Positions 55,266 through 64,000 are shown, numbered from the stretch's first letter. The stretch is DNA of 64,000 nt from an uncultured delta proteobacterium (GCA_903906315.1 CAIVJW010000054.1:54616-118615), one strand, 5' to 3'. Translations and numbers: made by a program. Notes: a model not told the origin generated them from the letters alone.

Positions 55266-58055
55266 GTGGCGCAGCTCGATCGAGACAAAGTCCTCCTCGC
55301 TGCGCAGAAGCTCGTCGAGAAGAAGCGCTACGACAAGGCGATCCTCGAGTACCAGAAGATCATCGCCGAAGATCCGAAGGACGCGCGCACGCTCCTGAAG
55401 ATCGGCGACCTCTATCTGAAGATGGAGCAGTACGTCGAGGCGATCACGACGTACGAGCGGGTCGGCCAGTTCTACGCGCAGACCGGCTTCGCGCTGAAGG
55501 CCATCGCGGTCTACAAGCAGATCCGCGAGATCATCCTGAAGCACGTCCCCCACCTCGAGGACCGCTTCGGCCACATCGTCCCGCGCCTCGCGGAGATCTA
55601 CCAGCAGCTCGGCCTCACCTCCGACGCGCTCGCGTCGTACGACGAGGTCGCCACGCGCCTGCAGAAGGTCGGCCGCGATCGCGACGCGATCGACGTGTTC
55701 CGCAAGGTCGTCGACCTCGACCCGCAGAACCCGTTGCCCCACCTTCGCCTCGCCGAGGCGTTCGTCCGCGTGAAGGACGTCGACGGGTCGATCGAGCGGT
55801 TCGGCGCCGCCGCGGAGATCCTCCTGCGGCTCGGCCGCCAGGACGACGCGCTGAAGGTCGTCGAGCGCCTGCTCCAGCACCGTTCGGAGGCCAAATTCGC
55901 GCGCATGGCCGCCGAGATCCTCGTCGAGCGGGGTGGCCCCGGCGACGCGATGACGGCGCTCACCAAGCTGCAGGTCTGCTTCAAGGAGAACCCGAAGGAC
56001 CTCGACACGCTCGCCGTGCTGGCGCGCGCGTTCGAGCGGCTCGGGCAGCCCACGAAGGCGGTCGCCGTCCAGAAGGAGGCCGCGCGCATCGCGAAGGAGA
56101 CGGGCCAGCTCGACAAGTTCGAGGCGCTCGTCGACGCCCTGCTCCACCGCGCGCCGGACGACGACGGCGTGCGACAGCTGCACGCACAGCGCATGGCGGC
56201 GCTGCGTTCGAGCTCGCGACCCGCCGGAATGCCGAGCAGCATCCCCGCGGTCTCCTCGGTCGAGATCGACGTCGACGACGCAGGCGGCGAGATGGTCGAA
56301 GACGACGACCTCGTGGAGGCCTCGGTCGCGCCGCCGGCCGCGCCTTCGGCTCCGTTCGAGCTGCAGGGCGGCCAGGGCAACCTGCCCGACCCTGCCGTGC
56401 ATACGCGCCAGCTGCTGCAGCAAGCCGAGCAGCTGCGCCGCGGCTACGCCTACGATCACGCCGCGGGGCTGCTCGCGGGCGGGCTCGCGGAGATGCCCGG
56501 CAACCGCGAGCTCTTCGACAAGCTCTGCGACATCCTCATCGAGTCCGGCGACCAGGGCGCGGCGGTCGAGCACATGCTCACGTTCGCGCACCACCTCGCG
56601 ACGACGGGCGACGTCGACGGCGCCGCCCGCCTGCTCGACGAGGTGCTGCTGCTCGAGGCCGATCAGCCCGACGCGCTCCAGATGCTCGCGAACCTCGGCT
56701 ACGCGGTGCCCGGCGGCTACGACGAGGCGGGGCAGCAACAGGCGTACGACTACGACCAGCAAGCAGCGTACGCCGCGCAGCAGCCGCAACAGGGCTACGC
56801 CGACCCGAACGCCGCCTATGATCCGCAGGCCTACGCGGCCTACGCCGCGCAGCAGCAGCAGGGCTACGCCGAGCAGGCGCCGCAGCCCTATCAGGCGCTC
56901 CCCTCGTACGACCTCGAGGAGGTCAGCGCGGTCGAGGCGATGTCGCTCTCGGGCGCGAGGCTCCTGCCGGACGGCTTGGCCGGCGGTCAGCTCGACGATC
57001 CGTTCGCGGCCGAAGGCTACGCGCAGGATCCGTACGGGCAGCCGGTGCACGAGCCGCCGCTCCCCGCGTTCCCCATCGACGAGGCCGCGCAGGCCCAGGC
57101 CGCCTACGCGGCGGCGCTGGCCCACGCCCAGGCGCACGGCGCGTACGCAGCGCAGCCGCACGCAGGCTTCCTCGAGGATCGGCCCTCCCAGGTCGGGTTC
57201 GCCGAGACGTCGAGCAACCAGCTCGACGAGGACGCGCTCGAGGAGGTCGAGTTCTTCGCGTCGCACGGCATGTTCGACGAGGCACGCGGCCTGCTCGAGA
57301 GCGAGCTCGCCCGCCTGCCCCGCCACCCGCTGCTGCTCGAGCGCATGCGGGAGCTCGACGCCATGGCCGCCGACGCGGCCGGCGCGGAAGACCCCTACCG
57401 TGCGGCCGAGCACGCGCACGAGCAAGGCGACGACCGCAGCTTCGACATCGCGGCGTCGCTCGACATGCTCGACGCGATCGACGCGGGACCGGTCGCCCAC
57501 GGCAGCGGCGGCGGCGAGGCCGATCCGCACCAGGTGAGCGTCGAGTCCGTCTTCGAGCAGTTCAAGGCCGGCGTCGCGGCTCAGGTCGCGGAGTCCGACG
57601 CCGCGACGCACTACGATCTCGGCGTCGCGTATCAGGAGATGGGCCTGCTCCACGACGCCATCAACGAATTTCACCTCGCCGCGCGCGAGCCCGAGCGCGA
57701 GTGCGTCTGCCAGTCGATGGTGGGCATGATCCACCTGTCGCTCGGCGACGTGGACGCGGCGATCGATTCGTTCATCCGCGGGCTCCACGCCAGCCACCGC
57801 ACGATCGACCAGGAGCTCGCGCTCACGTACGAGATCGGCAACGCCTACGAGGCGCAAGGCGTCGCGGACCAGGCCGTCTACTACTTCCAGCGCGCGGCCC
57901 ACATCGACCCCGGCTACGACGACCCACGCGGCAGCGCGGTCGACCGCATTCAGCGGATCGAGCCCATGCACGCCGAAGGCCGGGGCGCGACGCCGCAGGG
58001 GCCGAGCTTCGACGGCGACGACTTCGCGGGCCTGCTCGACGACAAGCTGCCTTGA
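55266..58055 (+). CDS. Large TPR protein with Tyr/Gln/Ala-rich central region
   Basis: The 929-residue cytoplasmic protein has N-terminal tetratricopeptide repeats (1-300; for example VEKKRYDKAILEYQKIIAED, TLLKIGDLYLKMEQYVEAI, VFRKVVDLDPQNP), more repeats at ~370-490, a low-complexity region at ~490-560 made of QQAYDYDQQAAYAAQQ-type sequence and acidic stretches, and C-terminal TPRs (~770-910: YDLGVAYQEMGLLHDAINEF, EIGNAYEAQGVADQAVYYF). It ends with FDGDDFAGLLDDKLP. Proteins like this serve as scaffolds in Myxococcota; the exact partner is unknown. GTG 55266 was chosen because the family starts AQLDRDKVLLAAQKL-. Confidence 0.8.
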   Translation: MAQLDRDKVLLAAQKLVEKKRYDKAILEYQKIIAEDPKDARTLLKIGDLYLKMEQYVEAITTYERVGQFYAQTGFALKAIAVYKQIREIILKHVPHLEDRFGHIVPRLAEIYQQLGLTSDALASYDEVATRLQKVGRDRDAIDVFRKVVDLDPQNPLPHLRLAEAFVRVKDVDGSIERFGAAAEILLRLGRQDDALKVVERLLQHRSEAKFARMAAEILVERGGPGDAMTALTKLQVCFKENPKDLDTLAVLARAFERLGQPTKAVAVQKEAARIAKETGQLDKFEALVDALLHRAPDDDGVRQLHAQRMAALRSSSRPAGMPSSIPAVSSVEIDVDDAGGEMVEDDDLVEASVAPPAAPSAPFELQGGQGNLPDPAVHTRQLLQQAEQLRRGYAYDHAAGLLAGGLAEMPGNRELFDKLCDILIESGDQGAAVEHMLTFAHHLATTGDVDGAARLLDEVLLLEADQPDALQMLANLGYAVPGGYDEAGQQQAYDYDQQAAYAAQQPQQGYADPNAAYDPQAYAAYAAQQQQGYAEQAPQPYQALPSYDLEEVSAVEAMSLSGARLLPDGLAGGQLDDPFAAEGYAQDPYGQPVHEPPLPAFPIDEAAQAQAAYAAALAHAQAHGAYAAQPHAGFLEDRPSQVGFAETSSNQLDEDALEEVEFFASHGMFDEARGLLESELARLPRHPLLLERMRELDAMAADAAGAEDPYRAAEHAHEQGDDRSFDIAASLDMLDAIDAGPVAHGSGGGEADPHQVSVESVFEQFKAGVAAQVAESDAATHYDLGVAYQEMGLLHDAINEFHLAAREPERECVCQSMVGMIHLSLGDVDAAIDSFIRGLHASHRTIDQELALTYEIGNAYEAQGVADQAVYYFQRAAHIDPGYDDPRGSAVDRIQRIEPMHAEGRGATPQGPSFDGDDFAGLLDDKLP

Positions 58056-58070
58056 GCGGGTGAGTCTCGA

Positions 58071-58090
58071 TGGGGCTGCGGGCGGCCCCA
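58071..58090 (+). terminator. Hairpin after the TPR gene
   Basis: TGGGGC (58071-58076) pairs with GCCCCA (58085-58090) around an 8-base loop, 15 bases after the stop. AAACC follows rather than a T-run. It lies between convergent genes. Confidence 0.35.
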
Positions 58091-58138
58091 AACCTCGCGC
58101 TCCTGCCGAGCGCTGCGGCTCTCGGGGGCGAGCGACGG

Positions 58139-58759
58139 TCAGGCGGGGGGCGGCGGGGCGCCGTCGGGCGGCGGGGGCTCGGGCAGGGGAGCCTCGGCTT
58201 CGCCGACGTCGAACGAGAGGCCGGCGTCGGGGGTCGGGCCCTCGAGGCCCCGGACCGATGGCCGCGACCGGAAGGCGGCGCGAGCCTCGTCCTCGATGAT
58301 CGGGATCTCGCCGGACGGGATGCCAATGGCCTCGGCGATGCGGGCGAGCGCGTCTCGCTCGGCCGGCGACGGTTCACCGTCGGCGAAGGCGAGCTCGCCG
58401 ACGAGCCGCAGCACCTCGAGCCGCTCGTGCCCGTCGCAGAGCGACTTGATCTCGCGGTAGCACTCCTCGAGCTCGCCCTCGGCGAACGGGTGGCCCTCGC
58501 GCAGCACCTTGCAGACCGCGTCGACGCCGCTCGGCTGCAGGCGGCTCACCTTGGACAGCAGGCGCCGCAGCGCGCGCTCCTCGCGCTCGCTGAACTGACC
58601 GTCGACGTAGGCGACGTGGCCGAGGATCGCGATGACGATCGCCACGTAGCGGACCACGACCGTCTCGTCCTCGGGCAGGGCGCAACGGACCTCCACGAGG
58701 AGCGGGTCGAGGCGGCCGGCCTTTCGTTCACGATACCCGAGCCAGGTGAGGAGCCCCAC
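58139..58759 (-). CDS. TerB-like helical protein
   Basis: The 206-residue protein contains a TerB/DjlA-type all-helical domain with two related halves: VAIVIAILGHVAYVDGQFSEREERALRRLL and VLRLVGELAFADGEPSPAERDALARIA, each with the DG-x-x-x-x-E metal-type motif. The rest is a short N-terminus and a Pro-rich acidic tail (PLPEPPPPDGAPPPPA). TerB-type domains bind divalent metals or act as membrane-stress adapters. The start GTG 58759 fits the domain; no Shine-Dalgarno is obvious. Confidence 0.72.
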   Translation of the reverse strand: MGLLTWLGYRERKAGRLDPLLVEVRCALPEDETVVVRYVAIVIAILGHVAYVDGQFSEREERALRRLLSKVSRLQPSGVDAVCKVLREGHPFAEGELEECYREIKSLCDGHERLEVLRLVGELAFADGEPSPAERDALARIAEAIGIPSGEIPIIEDEARAAFRSRPSVRGLEGPTPDAGLSFDVGEAEAPLPEPPPPDGAPPPPA

Positions 58760-58897
58760 GGCGAGAGGAAGCCTAGCACCGTCCCCGGCGCGCGGTGGCC
58801 GAGTCGGCTCGCAAGTCGAGCGCGCCGCCGGCATTGGCGAGCAGGCTCACGGCCACGGTGCGCCGAGCGCCGCGGCCCGCACCCGAAGCGGCGCGCG

Positions 58898-59536
58898 TCA
58901 GTCGGCGAAGAGCGGTCGCGCGACCGGCGGAGCGCCGCGGCGAGGCGGCGGACGCCGACGGGCCGGAACGCGGTCGCGGTCGCCGGAGACCGCGGGCTTC
59001 GGGGCGATCTCGGCCATCGGCGCGTCCCAGGCGTTGCGCGTGTGCCCCTCCGGGTTGGCCTGGAAGAACACGACGCGCGACGCGGCCCCCGCCTCGTCGG
59101 TCTCGACGGCCATCAGCCACACGAAGCTCGCGTCCTCGATCACGGGCGCGGGGGCGGGGCCCCCGAGGAACGGCAGGGCGAGCTGCTTGTCGTCCGCCCG
59201 CTCGAGCTCGACCTGCGCGGCGAGGACGTGCTTGAGCTCCGGCTTGTCGGCGCGCCCCGTGTACGCGCGCAGGAGGACGCCCTCGACGACGACCGTGAAG
59301 GACAGGCCGTCGCGCAGGAGGTCGAGCCAGGGGTTGTCGCCGCTACCCGCGGCCTTCACGAGCCGGTGCACGAAGCGCTCGTAGGCGCGGCAGCCGAGGC
59401 CCCAGTTCGTGTCGCCCTCGTCGCGGCGCGCGTCCGCGAGCGCGCTGGCCCTCGCCTCGACCGCGAGCCGGGCGAGCAGGGTCAGACGCGGCGCCGAAAG
59501 CGCCGGGGTCACTTCCCACGGACAGGCTGCGCTCAT
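58898..59536 (-). CDS. Hypothetical protein
   Basis: The 212-residue protein has a normal composition but no domain I recognise. Segments: RLTLLARLAVEARASALADA, NWGLGCRAYERFVHRLVKAAG, LRDGLSFTVVVEGVLLRAYTG, SFVWLMAVETDEAGAASRVV and an Arg/Pro-rich C-terminus. The middle alternates strands with hydrophobic residues and may be a small alpha/beta fold. ATG 59536 lies just before a methionine-rich shadow start at 59557. No signal peptide. Confidence 0.6.
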   Translation of the reverse strand: MSAACPWEVTPALSAPRLTLLARLAVEARASALADARRDEGDTNWGLGCRAYERFVHRLVKAAGSGDNPWLDLLRDGLSFTVVVEGVLLRAYTGRADKPELKHVLAAQVELERADDKQLALPFLGGPAPAPVIEDASFVWLMAVETDEAGAASRVVFFQANPEGHTRNAWDAPMAEIAPKPAVSGDRDRVPARRRPPPRRGAPPVARPLFAD

Positions 59537-59591
59537 GTCCAGGGAACATAGGCGCAAACGCTAGACATTTGAACCCCTGTCGACGACCGCC

Positions 59592-62500
59592 TCAGTCGTC
59601 GCCGAGGTCGTTGTCGGCGATGGGGTCGTCGCTCTTCGGCGTCTTGAGGATGGCGCCGTCCGGCCCGTCCCTGCGGACGACGATGCGCCGCGTGGACACC
59701 GTGTCGGGCGTCTCGCGCGCGACGACCGTGACCACGTTGACGCCCGGTCGGAGGGGCGCGTCGAACTCGAACGGCGCCTTGCGCGGGTCTGCGCCGTCGC
59801 GGTTCGACTTGTAGAAGAGCTTGCGCGAGCCGACGAAGATGTAAACGTCCATGATCTTCGACGAGTCCGTCGCGACGCCGGTGACCTTCACCTTGTCGTC
59901 CTTGGTCGCGATGGCCGAGGCGCGCAGCTCGATGAGCGGCGGGGCGTGCGTGTAGACGTCCTCGTAGCTCGGCGCGGCCGGCGCGCCGCCGCTCGCCGGG
60001 GCGACGTCCTTGGCCGACACGAAGGCGAAGCGGCCGCCGCCGAGGTCCACGCGCGCGTACTCGCCGACCTTGCCGAGCTGGCCGACGATCGCGCCGGGGG
60101 CGAGGCGGCCGAAGCCGCGCGCCGCCGCGTCCGGCGACGGGAGGAGCGTGGCGCCCTGGGCGGCGGCCTTGAGCACGCCGGGCGATTTGGCGACCTCGAC
60201 GCGCGCCTCGACCGGGATCTTCACCTTCTCGCTGGCGAACTCCTTGAGGTCGCGGTCGCCGACCGACAGCGAGAGCGTGGCCTCCTGGTCGGCGAGCTGC
60301 GGCTGCACGTCGAAGGTGAACGCCACGCGGCGCACGTCCCCCGGGTTCATGTTCGAGATGTCGAACCGGCCGTTGTGCAGGAAGAGCCCGTCCCCCGACA
60401 GGTTTGCGATGTTCGTCTGCGTCTCGTACGAGCGGCCCTTCCCGACGTTCTTCACCGTCAGGTACATCGTGATCTGCTCGCCCTTCTGGACGCGCCCGTC
60501 GCCGTTGCCGCTGCGGTCGTCGGCGATCTGGTAGGCGTACTGGAAGAGCGGGCGCTCGAGCGCGTGCACCGTGGGGCGGACCTCGACGTTCGCGGGAGCC
60601 TGCCCGCCGACCGCGTCGAACTTCACCTTGAGGCCGTCGCTGCGCGCGATCGCGTCCATCGGGATCTTGCAGAGGCGCCGGGCATTGGCCGCGCGCGGCT
60701 TGGTCGTGCCGACCTTGCGGCCCTCGATCTCGCACCAGCCGAGGGGCGTCTTCGCCGTGCGCGACTGCCCCGGCGCGATCTTGCCGAAGGCGAGCTCCTT
60801 GTTGTCGAAGTAGCCGTTGTCGCTCTCGGTCGTCGCGCGCAGGCGGTAGATGGGCGCCTTGCCGTTGTTCTTCACCGTCACGCGGAGCTCCATCGGCTCG
60901 CCGGCGGTCACGTCGTTGCCGGGGCGGTCCGTCTCGAGCTTGACCTCGAAGTCGGGCCGCTGCGGTCCGCTCGCGGCCGCGCCCTCGGGCGCGTCGGCCC
61001 AGTCGACGCCGAGCTTGCCGAGCTCGGCCGCGACCTTGCCGACCTCGTCCTTGCGGGCCTGCTCGATGAAGTCCCGCGCCGCGCGCAGCTGTTCGAGGCG
61101 CTTCTGCCCGGCCGGCATGCGCTGCACGAGATCGCGCGCGAAGCGGGTCGGGAAGTCGAGCTTCTCGGCGTCCTCGTCGACGTCGGCGCCGCGCTCGCGC
61201 AGGTCCTCGCGATCGGCGCTGGTGAGCTGGTAGCGGACGACCTCGACCGGCTTGGCGGGCGCCGCGGCGTGCGAGTTCTGGAGGTGCGCGCTGAGGTCGC
61301 GCTCGCGCAGGCCGTCCTTCTGGACCGTGAGGTCCATCTCGAGCTCGTCGACCGTCATCGGGTCGAGCTCGACGTCCGGCGTCACGCCGACGCCCTGGAT
61401 GGAGACGTCGCCCGGCGTGAGGTACTGCGCGATCGTGAGCTTGAGCGCGGCCTTCTCGCCGGTCACGTCGGGGAAGACGAGCTGGACGCTGCCCTTGCCG
61501 AACGTCTGCTGGCCGACGATGACGGCGCGGTCGAGGTTCTTCAGCGCGCCGGCGACGATCTCGCTCGCGCTCGCGGACGTGCCGCTCGCGAGGACGGCGA
61601 TCGGGTACGACGGCTCGGTGCCGGGGCCCTTCGCGCGCTTCTCCTCGCGGCCCTCGGACGCTCCGACCGTGGAGACGATCACGCCGTCCTGGAGGAACTT
61701 GTCGGCGACGCGGGCGGCTTGATCGAGCAGGCCGCCCGGGTTGCCGCGGAGGTCGAGGACGAGGCCGCGGATCGGGCCCTTCGCGCGCAGGCCGTCGAGC
61801 GCCGCTTCGAGCTCGGTCGTGGTGGTGGCCTGGAACTGCTTGATGCGCACGTACCCGACGCCGCCCTCGAGGGCCTTGGACTCGATCGACCGGACCTTGA
61901 TGACCTCGCGCGTGAGCTCGTAGGGCTTCTGGCCGGGCCAGCCGCCGTCGCCCTCGCGCGTCACCCACGCGGTGACCTTCGTGCCCGGATCGCCGCGCAG
62001 GTGCCGGACGGCCTCGTCGAGCGGCATGTTGAGCGTCGACTCGTTGTTGATCTTCACGATGCGGTCGAAGCGCTTGAGGCCAGCGCGGCCGGCCGGCGTG
62101 TCGGGCATCGGGTTCATCACCGTGAGCACCTGATCGCGGATGCTGATCACGATGCCGAGGCCGCCGAACGCGCCCGACGTGGAGAGCGTCATCTCCTTGT
62201 AGGCGTCCGGCGTGAGGAACACCGAGTGCGGATCGAGGGTGTGCAGCATGCCGTTGCACGCCGCGTACTCGACCTCGCGCAGGTCGACCTCGCTGCCGCG
62301 GAGGTTCTTCTGCAGGAACGCGAAGACCTCGCGCAGGCGAGCCGAGACGTCCCAGGGGCCCTGCACGTTGTCGACGCGGAACTTCTTCTCGGCCGTCTCG
62401 ACGCGGACCGTGGCCTCGTTCGGATCGTCGGTCAGCACGATGACCTGCGCGACGTCCTTCTGGACGAAATTCAGCGCCGAAAGGAGCATCTCCTTCGGCT

Positions 62501-62729
62501 TCACGCGATCCGGCTCGACGTACTTGTCGCGGATCATCTTCAGCGTCTCGTTGACGGCCTCGAGGCGGGTGAGGTCGTACGGAGCCTTCGCGGCCTTGCC
62601 GGTGACGGCGAGCGCGGGCTCGAAGCCGCGCCACAGGCTGCCGGATCCGAACTGGAGGGCGAAGTACGCGGCGAGCGCGAACGCACCGAAGACGACGCAC
62701 AGCTTGCCCAGCCGCTCGAGGATTCGCAT
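59592..62729 (-). CDS. S41-family C-terminal processing protease with extra C-terminal domains
   Basis: The 1045-residue periplasmic protease has a membrane/signal helix (VVFGAFALAAYFALQF), a PDZ domain (~185-265, GGLGIVISIRDQVLTVMNPM) and an S41 (CtpA/Prc) peptidase domain with catalytic Ser387 (GTSASASEI) and Lys412 (TFGKGSVQ), 25 residues apart as in CtpA. FDRIVKINNEST and LDLRGNPGGLLD are family segments. The second half (~600-1045) is not part of normal CtpA: it has CARDB-like beta domains (ELRVTVKNNGKAPIYRLRAT), an SH3-like part (RVDLGGGRFAFVSAKDV) and an Ig-like end, which may hold substrates. ATG 62729. The downstream end is followed by 55 bases before the next gene. Confidence 0.9.
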   Translation of the reverse strand: MRILERLGKLCVVFGAFALAAYFALQFGSGSLWRGFEPALAVTGKAAKAPYDLTRLEAVNETLKMIRDKYVEPDRVKPKEMLLSALNFVQKDVAQVIVLTDDPNEATVRVETAEKKFRVDNVQGPWDVSARLREVFAFLQKNLRGSEVDLREVEYAACNGMLHTLDPHSVFLTPDAYKEMTLSTSGAFGGLGIVISIRDQVLTVMNPMPDTPAGRAGLKRFDRIVKINNESTLNMPLDEAVRHLRGDPGTKVTAWVTREGDGGWPGQKPYELTREVIKVRSIESKALEGGVGYVRIKQFQATTTTELEAALDGLRAKGPIRGLVLDLRGNPGGLLDQAARVADKFLQDGVIVSTVGASEGREEKRAKGPGTEPSYPIAVLASGTSASASEIVAGALKNLDRAVIVGQQTFGKGSVQLVFPDVTGEKAALKLTIAQYLTPGDVSIQGVGVTPDVELDPMTVDELEMDLTVQKDGLRERDLSAHLQNSHAAAPAKPVEVVRYQLTSADREDLRERGADVDEDAEKLDFPTRFARDLVQRMPAGQKRLEQLRAARDFIEQARKDEVGKVAAELGKLGVDWADAPEGAAASGPQRPDFEVKLETDRPGNDVTAGEPMELRVTVKNNGKAPIYRLRATTESDNGYFDNKELAFGKIAPGQSRTAKTPLGWCEIEGRKVGTTKPRAANARRLCKIPMDAIARSDGLKVKFDAVGGQAPANVEVRPTVHALERPLFQYAYQIADDRSGNGDGRVQKGEQITMYLTVKNVGKGRSYETQTNIANLSGDGLFLHNGRFDISNMNPGDVRRVAFTFDVQPQLADQEATLSLSVGDRDLKEFASEKVKIPVEARVEVAKSPGVLKAAAQGATLLPSPDAAARGFGRLAPGAIVGQLGKVGEYARVDLGGGRFAFVSAKDVAPASGGAPAAPSYEDVYTHAPPLIELRASAIATKDDKVKVTGVATDSSKIMDVYIFVGSRKLFYKSNRDGADPRKAPFEFDAPLRPGVNVVTVVARETPDTVSTRRIVVRRDGPDGAILKTPKSDDPIADNDLGDD

Positions 62730-62873
62730 GTCCGGTCGAGTATAGACGCGCGAGGGCGCCCGTCGACCTACGCGATCGCCACGCGAACGAGCGACGGTCG
62801 GGGCGTCCGGGCCGCGGAGAGGCGGCGCAGGCGAGCGGCCGGAGGGCGATGCGGACGCGCCGAGGCGCGCGCG

Positions 62874-63209
62874 TCAGTCGTTGCGAGCGGCCTTCTGCGC
62901 GGCCTTCTTCGCGGCGAGCTTGCGGAGGATCTCGTCGTCGTCGTCGTCCTCGCCGATCTCGAGCTGGATGACCTTCTTCTTGGCGGGCGCGGCGTCGGCG
63001 AGCTTCCTCGGCTCGTCGTCGGCGTCGAGCGCGGGCTTGCGCTTCTCGGCGACGCGGACGCCGTCGTCGGCGCCGCCGTCCTCGTCCTTGAGGCCCTTCT
63101 TGAAGTTCTTGATGCCCTCGCCGAGGCCCTTGCCGATGTCCGAGAGGCGACCGGCGCCGAACAGCACGAGCACGATCAGCAGAACGACGATCCAGTGGCC
63201 AATGCTCAT
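62874..63209 (-). CDS. tatA: Twin-arginine translocase TatA/E
   Basis: TatA forms the pore of the Tat pathway. The 111-residue protein has the membrane helix IGHWIVVLLIVLVLFGAGRL, the amphipathic helix IGKGLGEGIKNFKKGLK with the FG and conserved GK-G pattern, and an unusually acidic tail (EIGEDDDDDEILRKL). ATG 63209. tatB/tatC are not in the window. The Tat-dependent oxidoreductase at 32434 is a substrate example. It is upstream of the S41 protease (144 bases). Confidence 0.9.
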   Translation of the reverse strand: MSIGHWIVVLLIVLVLFGAGRLSDIGKGLGEGIKNFKKGLKDEDGGADDGVRVAEKRKPALDADDEPRKLADAAPAKKKVIQLEIGEDDDDDEILRKLAAKKAAQKAARND

Positions 63210-63366
63210 TCCGCCCACGAACGTACTCCTCGGCTCTTCGGCGCAGCGCCGCGCGCGCGGACTTTCGTACCACCCTCGGCCAGGGCGATCAACGCGGGCC
63301 TCGCGCCCTCCGCGCGGCCTGCAGCGCACCACGATCCGCGAGCCGTACGCCAGGCAGGATCGCCGG

Positions 63367-64000
63367 TCAGCCCGGGGTGCGACGGTGGGCCAGGAGGCCG
63401 GCGACGATCGGCGCGAGCACGCCGGCGAGCGGCACCACGAGGTAAAGGACGGCGGGCGCGGGGCCGCGCTCGAGCGAGGAGAACACGAGCAAGGCGCCGG
63501 CCGCGCCGGAGAGGCCGACGAGGAGCGCGAGCGCGCGACGGGCGACGCGGGCGCGGAGCACGACGATCGCGGCGACGCACGCGACCATCGCGGCGGTCGA
63601 TCCGAGGAGAGCCGTGCGGGCGATCGCGCCGAGGTTGGAGGCGCGGCCGAAGGGCACGAGGCCTCGGACGACCGCGTGGCCCACGCGGACGCGCGCGCCG
63701 CCGGGCGGCTCGGCGGAGGACGCGGGATCGATCACGATCGCGAGATCATCGGCGACGAGGGTGCGCAGGTCGTCGGAGAGGTCGATCGCGGCCGCGGCGA
63801 GGGCGGCGCGCGGGCCGCCGATCGGCGCCGGGCCGACGGCGCGCGGGGGGGCGCCGGGGAGGCAGACCCACGAGATCCCGACGAGAGGGACGTCGACGGC
63901 GCGCGGCGCGGCCTCGGCCCCGGGCGGACCGACGCAGGCCGCGCGCGCCGCAACGAGGAGCTCGCGCGCGAGGCGGCCGGGCGCGGCGGCCTCGCGCCCC
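63367..64000 (-). CDS. Membrane protein of unknown function (5' end outside window)
   Basis: The reading frame is open from the window edge at 64000 to the stop at 63367 and gives at least 211 residues. The N-terminal, extracytoplasmic-looking part (DVPLVGISWVCLPG, LVADDLAIVIDPASS) leads to about three hydrophobic helices near the end: AIARTALLGSTAAMVACVA, ALALLVGLSGAAGALLVF and VLYLVVPLAGVLAPIVAGLL. It may be a TPM-like or transport accessory protein; no motif fixes this. The start codon lies outside. Confidence 0.65.
   Translation of the reverse strand, partial: GREAAAPGRLARELLVAARAACVGPPGAEAAPRAVDVPLVGISWVCLPGAPPRAVGPAPIGGPRAALAAAAIDLSDDLRTLVADDLAIVIDPASSAEPPGGARVRVGHAVVRGLVPFGRASNLGAIARTALLGSTAAMVACVAAIVVLRARVARRALALLVGLSGAAGALLVFSSLERGPAPAVLYLVVPLAGVLAPIVAGLLAHRRTPG

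Noticed and set aside
55150..55398. An 82-residue frame at the start of the TPR gene
   Set aside because: Overlaps the TPR start in another frame and is Arg/Ser/Pro-rich without domain.
59533..63273. A 1246-residue minus-strand frame over the S41 and tatA region
   Set aside because: Arg/Pro/Gly-rich shadow of the S41 protease and tatA; no domain and composition unlike any protein.

Overview
The window is about 72 % G+C and packed with genes whose third codon positions are almost all G or C, so nearly every real gene casts long false reading frames on the other strand. The content points to Myxococcota, probably the Polyangia branch (Sorangium/Labilithrix/Sandaracinus-like). The signs are a MYXO-CTERM tail on a 1459-residue surface protein, several Cys-rich or Gly-rich repeat lipoproteins, a DUF2169 protein, a 929-residue TPR protein, Ala/Pro/Lys-rich winged-helix proteins and many membrane or periplasmic proteins of unknown function. 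I assign no closer taxonomy. I saw no tRNA, rRNA, CRISPR array, insertion sequence or prophage gene.

Layout. 1-5955 (+): the C-terminal nuclease end of an AddA/UvrD-type helicase, a beta-lactamase-fold serine hydrolase, apolipoprotein N-acyltransferase (lnt), and an unusual fusion of a cyclic-nucleotide-binding domain to a TGS/ThrRS-like region and a uridine-kinase-type P-loop kinase. 6311-7081 (+): an Ala/Pro-rich protein with a C-terminal winged-helix-like domain. 7366-12522 (-): an uncharacterised single-pass membrane protein, a TonB/TolA-like protein, a TolB-like propeller protein and a CPA2 antiporter. 12856-15574 (+): a small protein and a GH31 lipoprotein resembling sulfoquinovosidases. 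15709-24829: a giant repeat lipoprotein with both a lipobox and MYXO-CTERM (-), a second winged-helix protein with hexapeptide repeats (+), a sialidase-like lipoprotein (-), an EAL phosphodiesterase (-) and small unknowns. 24988-30523 (+): a Cys-repeat/TIG/Kelch lipoprotein followed after 13 bases by a DUF2169 protein.

30527-34008 contains MoaD, a patatin-like lipase, a Tat-exported YedY/sulfite-oxidase-type molybdoenzyme overlapping its PepSY-type membrane partner, and a crotonase. 34146-41700: a GAF-PAS sensor without an output domain, a DedA protein, a class III aminotransferase with a four-Cys insert, an alpha/beta hydrolase-like membrane protein, an OmpA-type lipoprotein and a membrane protein. 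41979-47462: lipoproteins, ilvE, Smr, NUDIX and a DUF882 (MepK-type) protein. 47974-50521 (+): a short operon including an 18-cysteine protein, dtd and a ketopantoate-reductase-like gene. 50542-54886: pdxA translationally coupled to a degenerate OmpR-type response regulator, an AEC transporter, and tldD. 55266-64000: a TPR protein with a Tyr/Gln/Ala-rich low-complexity centre, a TerB-like protein, an unknown, a large S41 protease, TatA, and a membrane protein running off the window.

Much of the window serves the cell envelope: lipoprotein maturation (Lnt), Tat export (TatA) with a Tat substrate (YedY-like), MoaD for its cofactor, Tol-like parts, peptidoglycan and periplasmic proteolysis, and several lipoproteins. 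The least conventional items are the cyclic-nucleotide-binding/nucleoside-kinase fusion, the paired winged-helix/low-complexity proteins, the 18-Cys protein and a perfect 16-bp palindrome overlapping a stop codon at 53398-53413. Functions are read from motifs by eye; no database search was possible.
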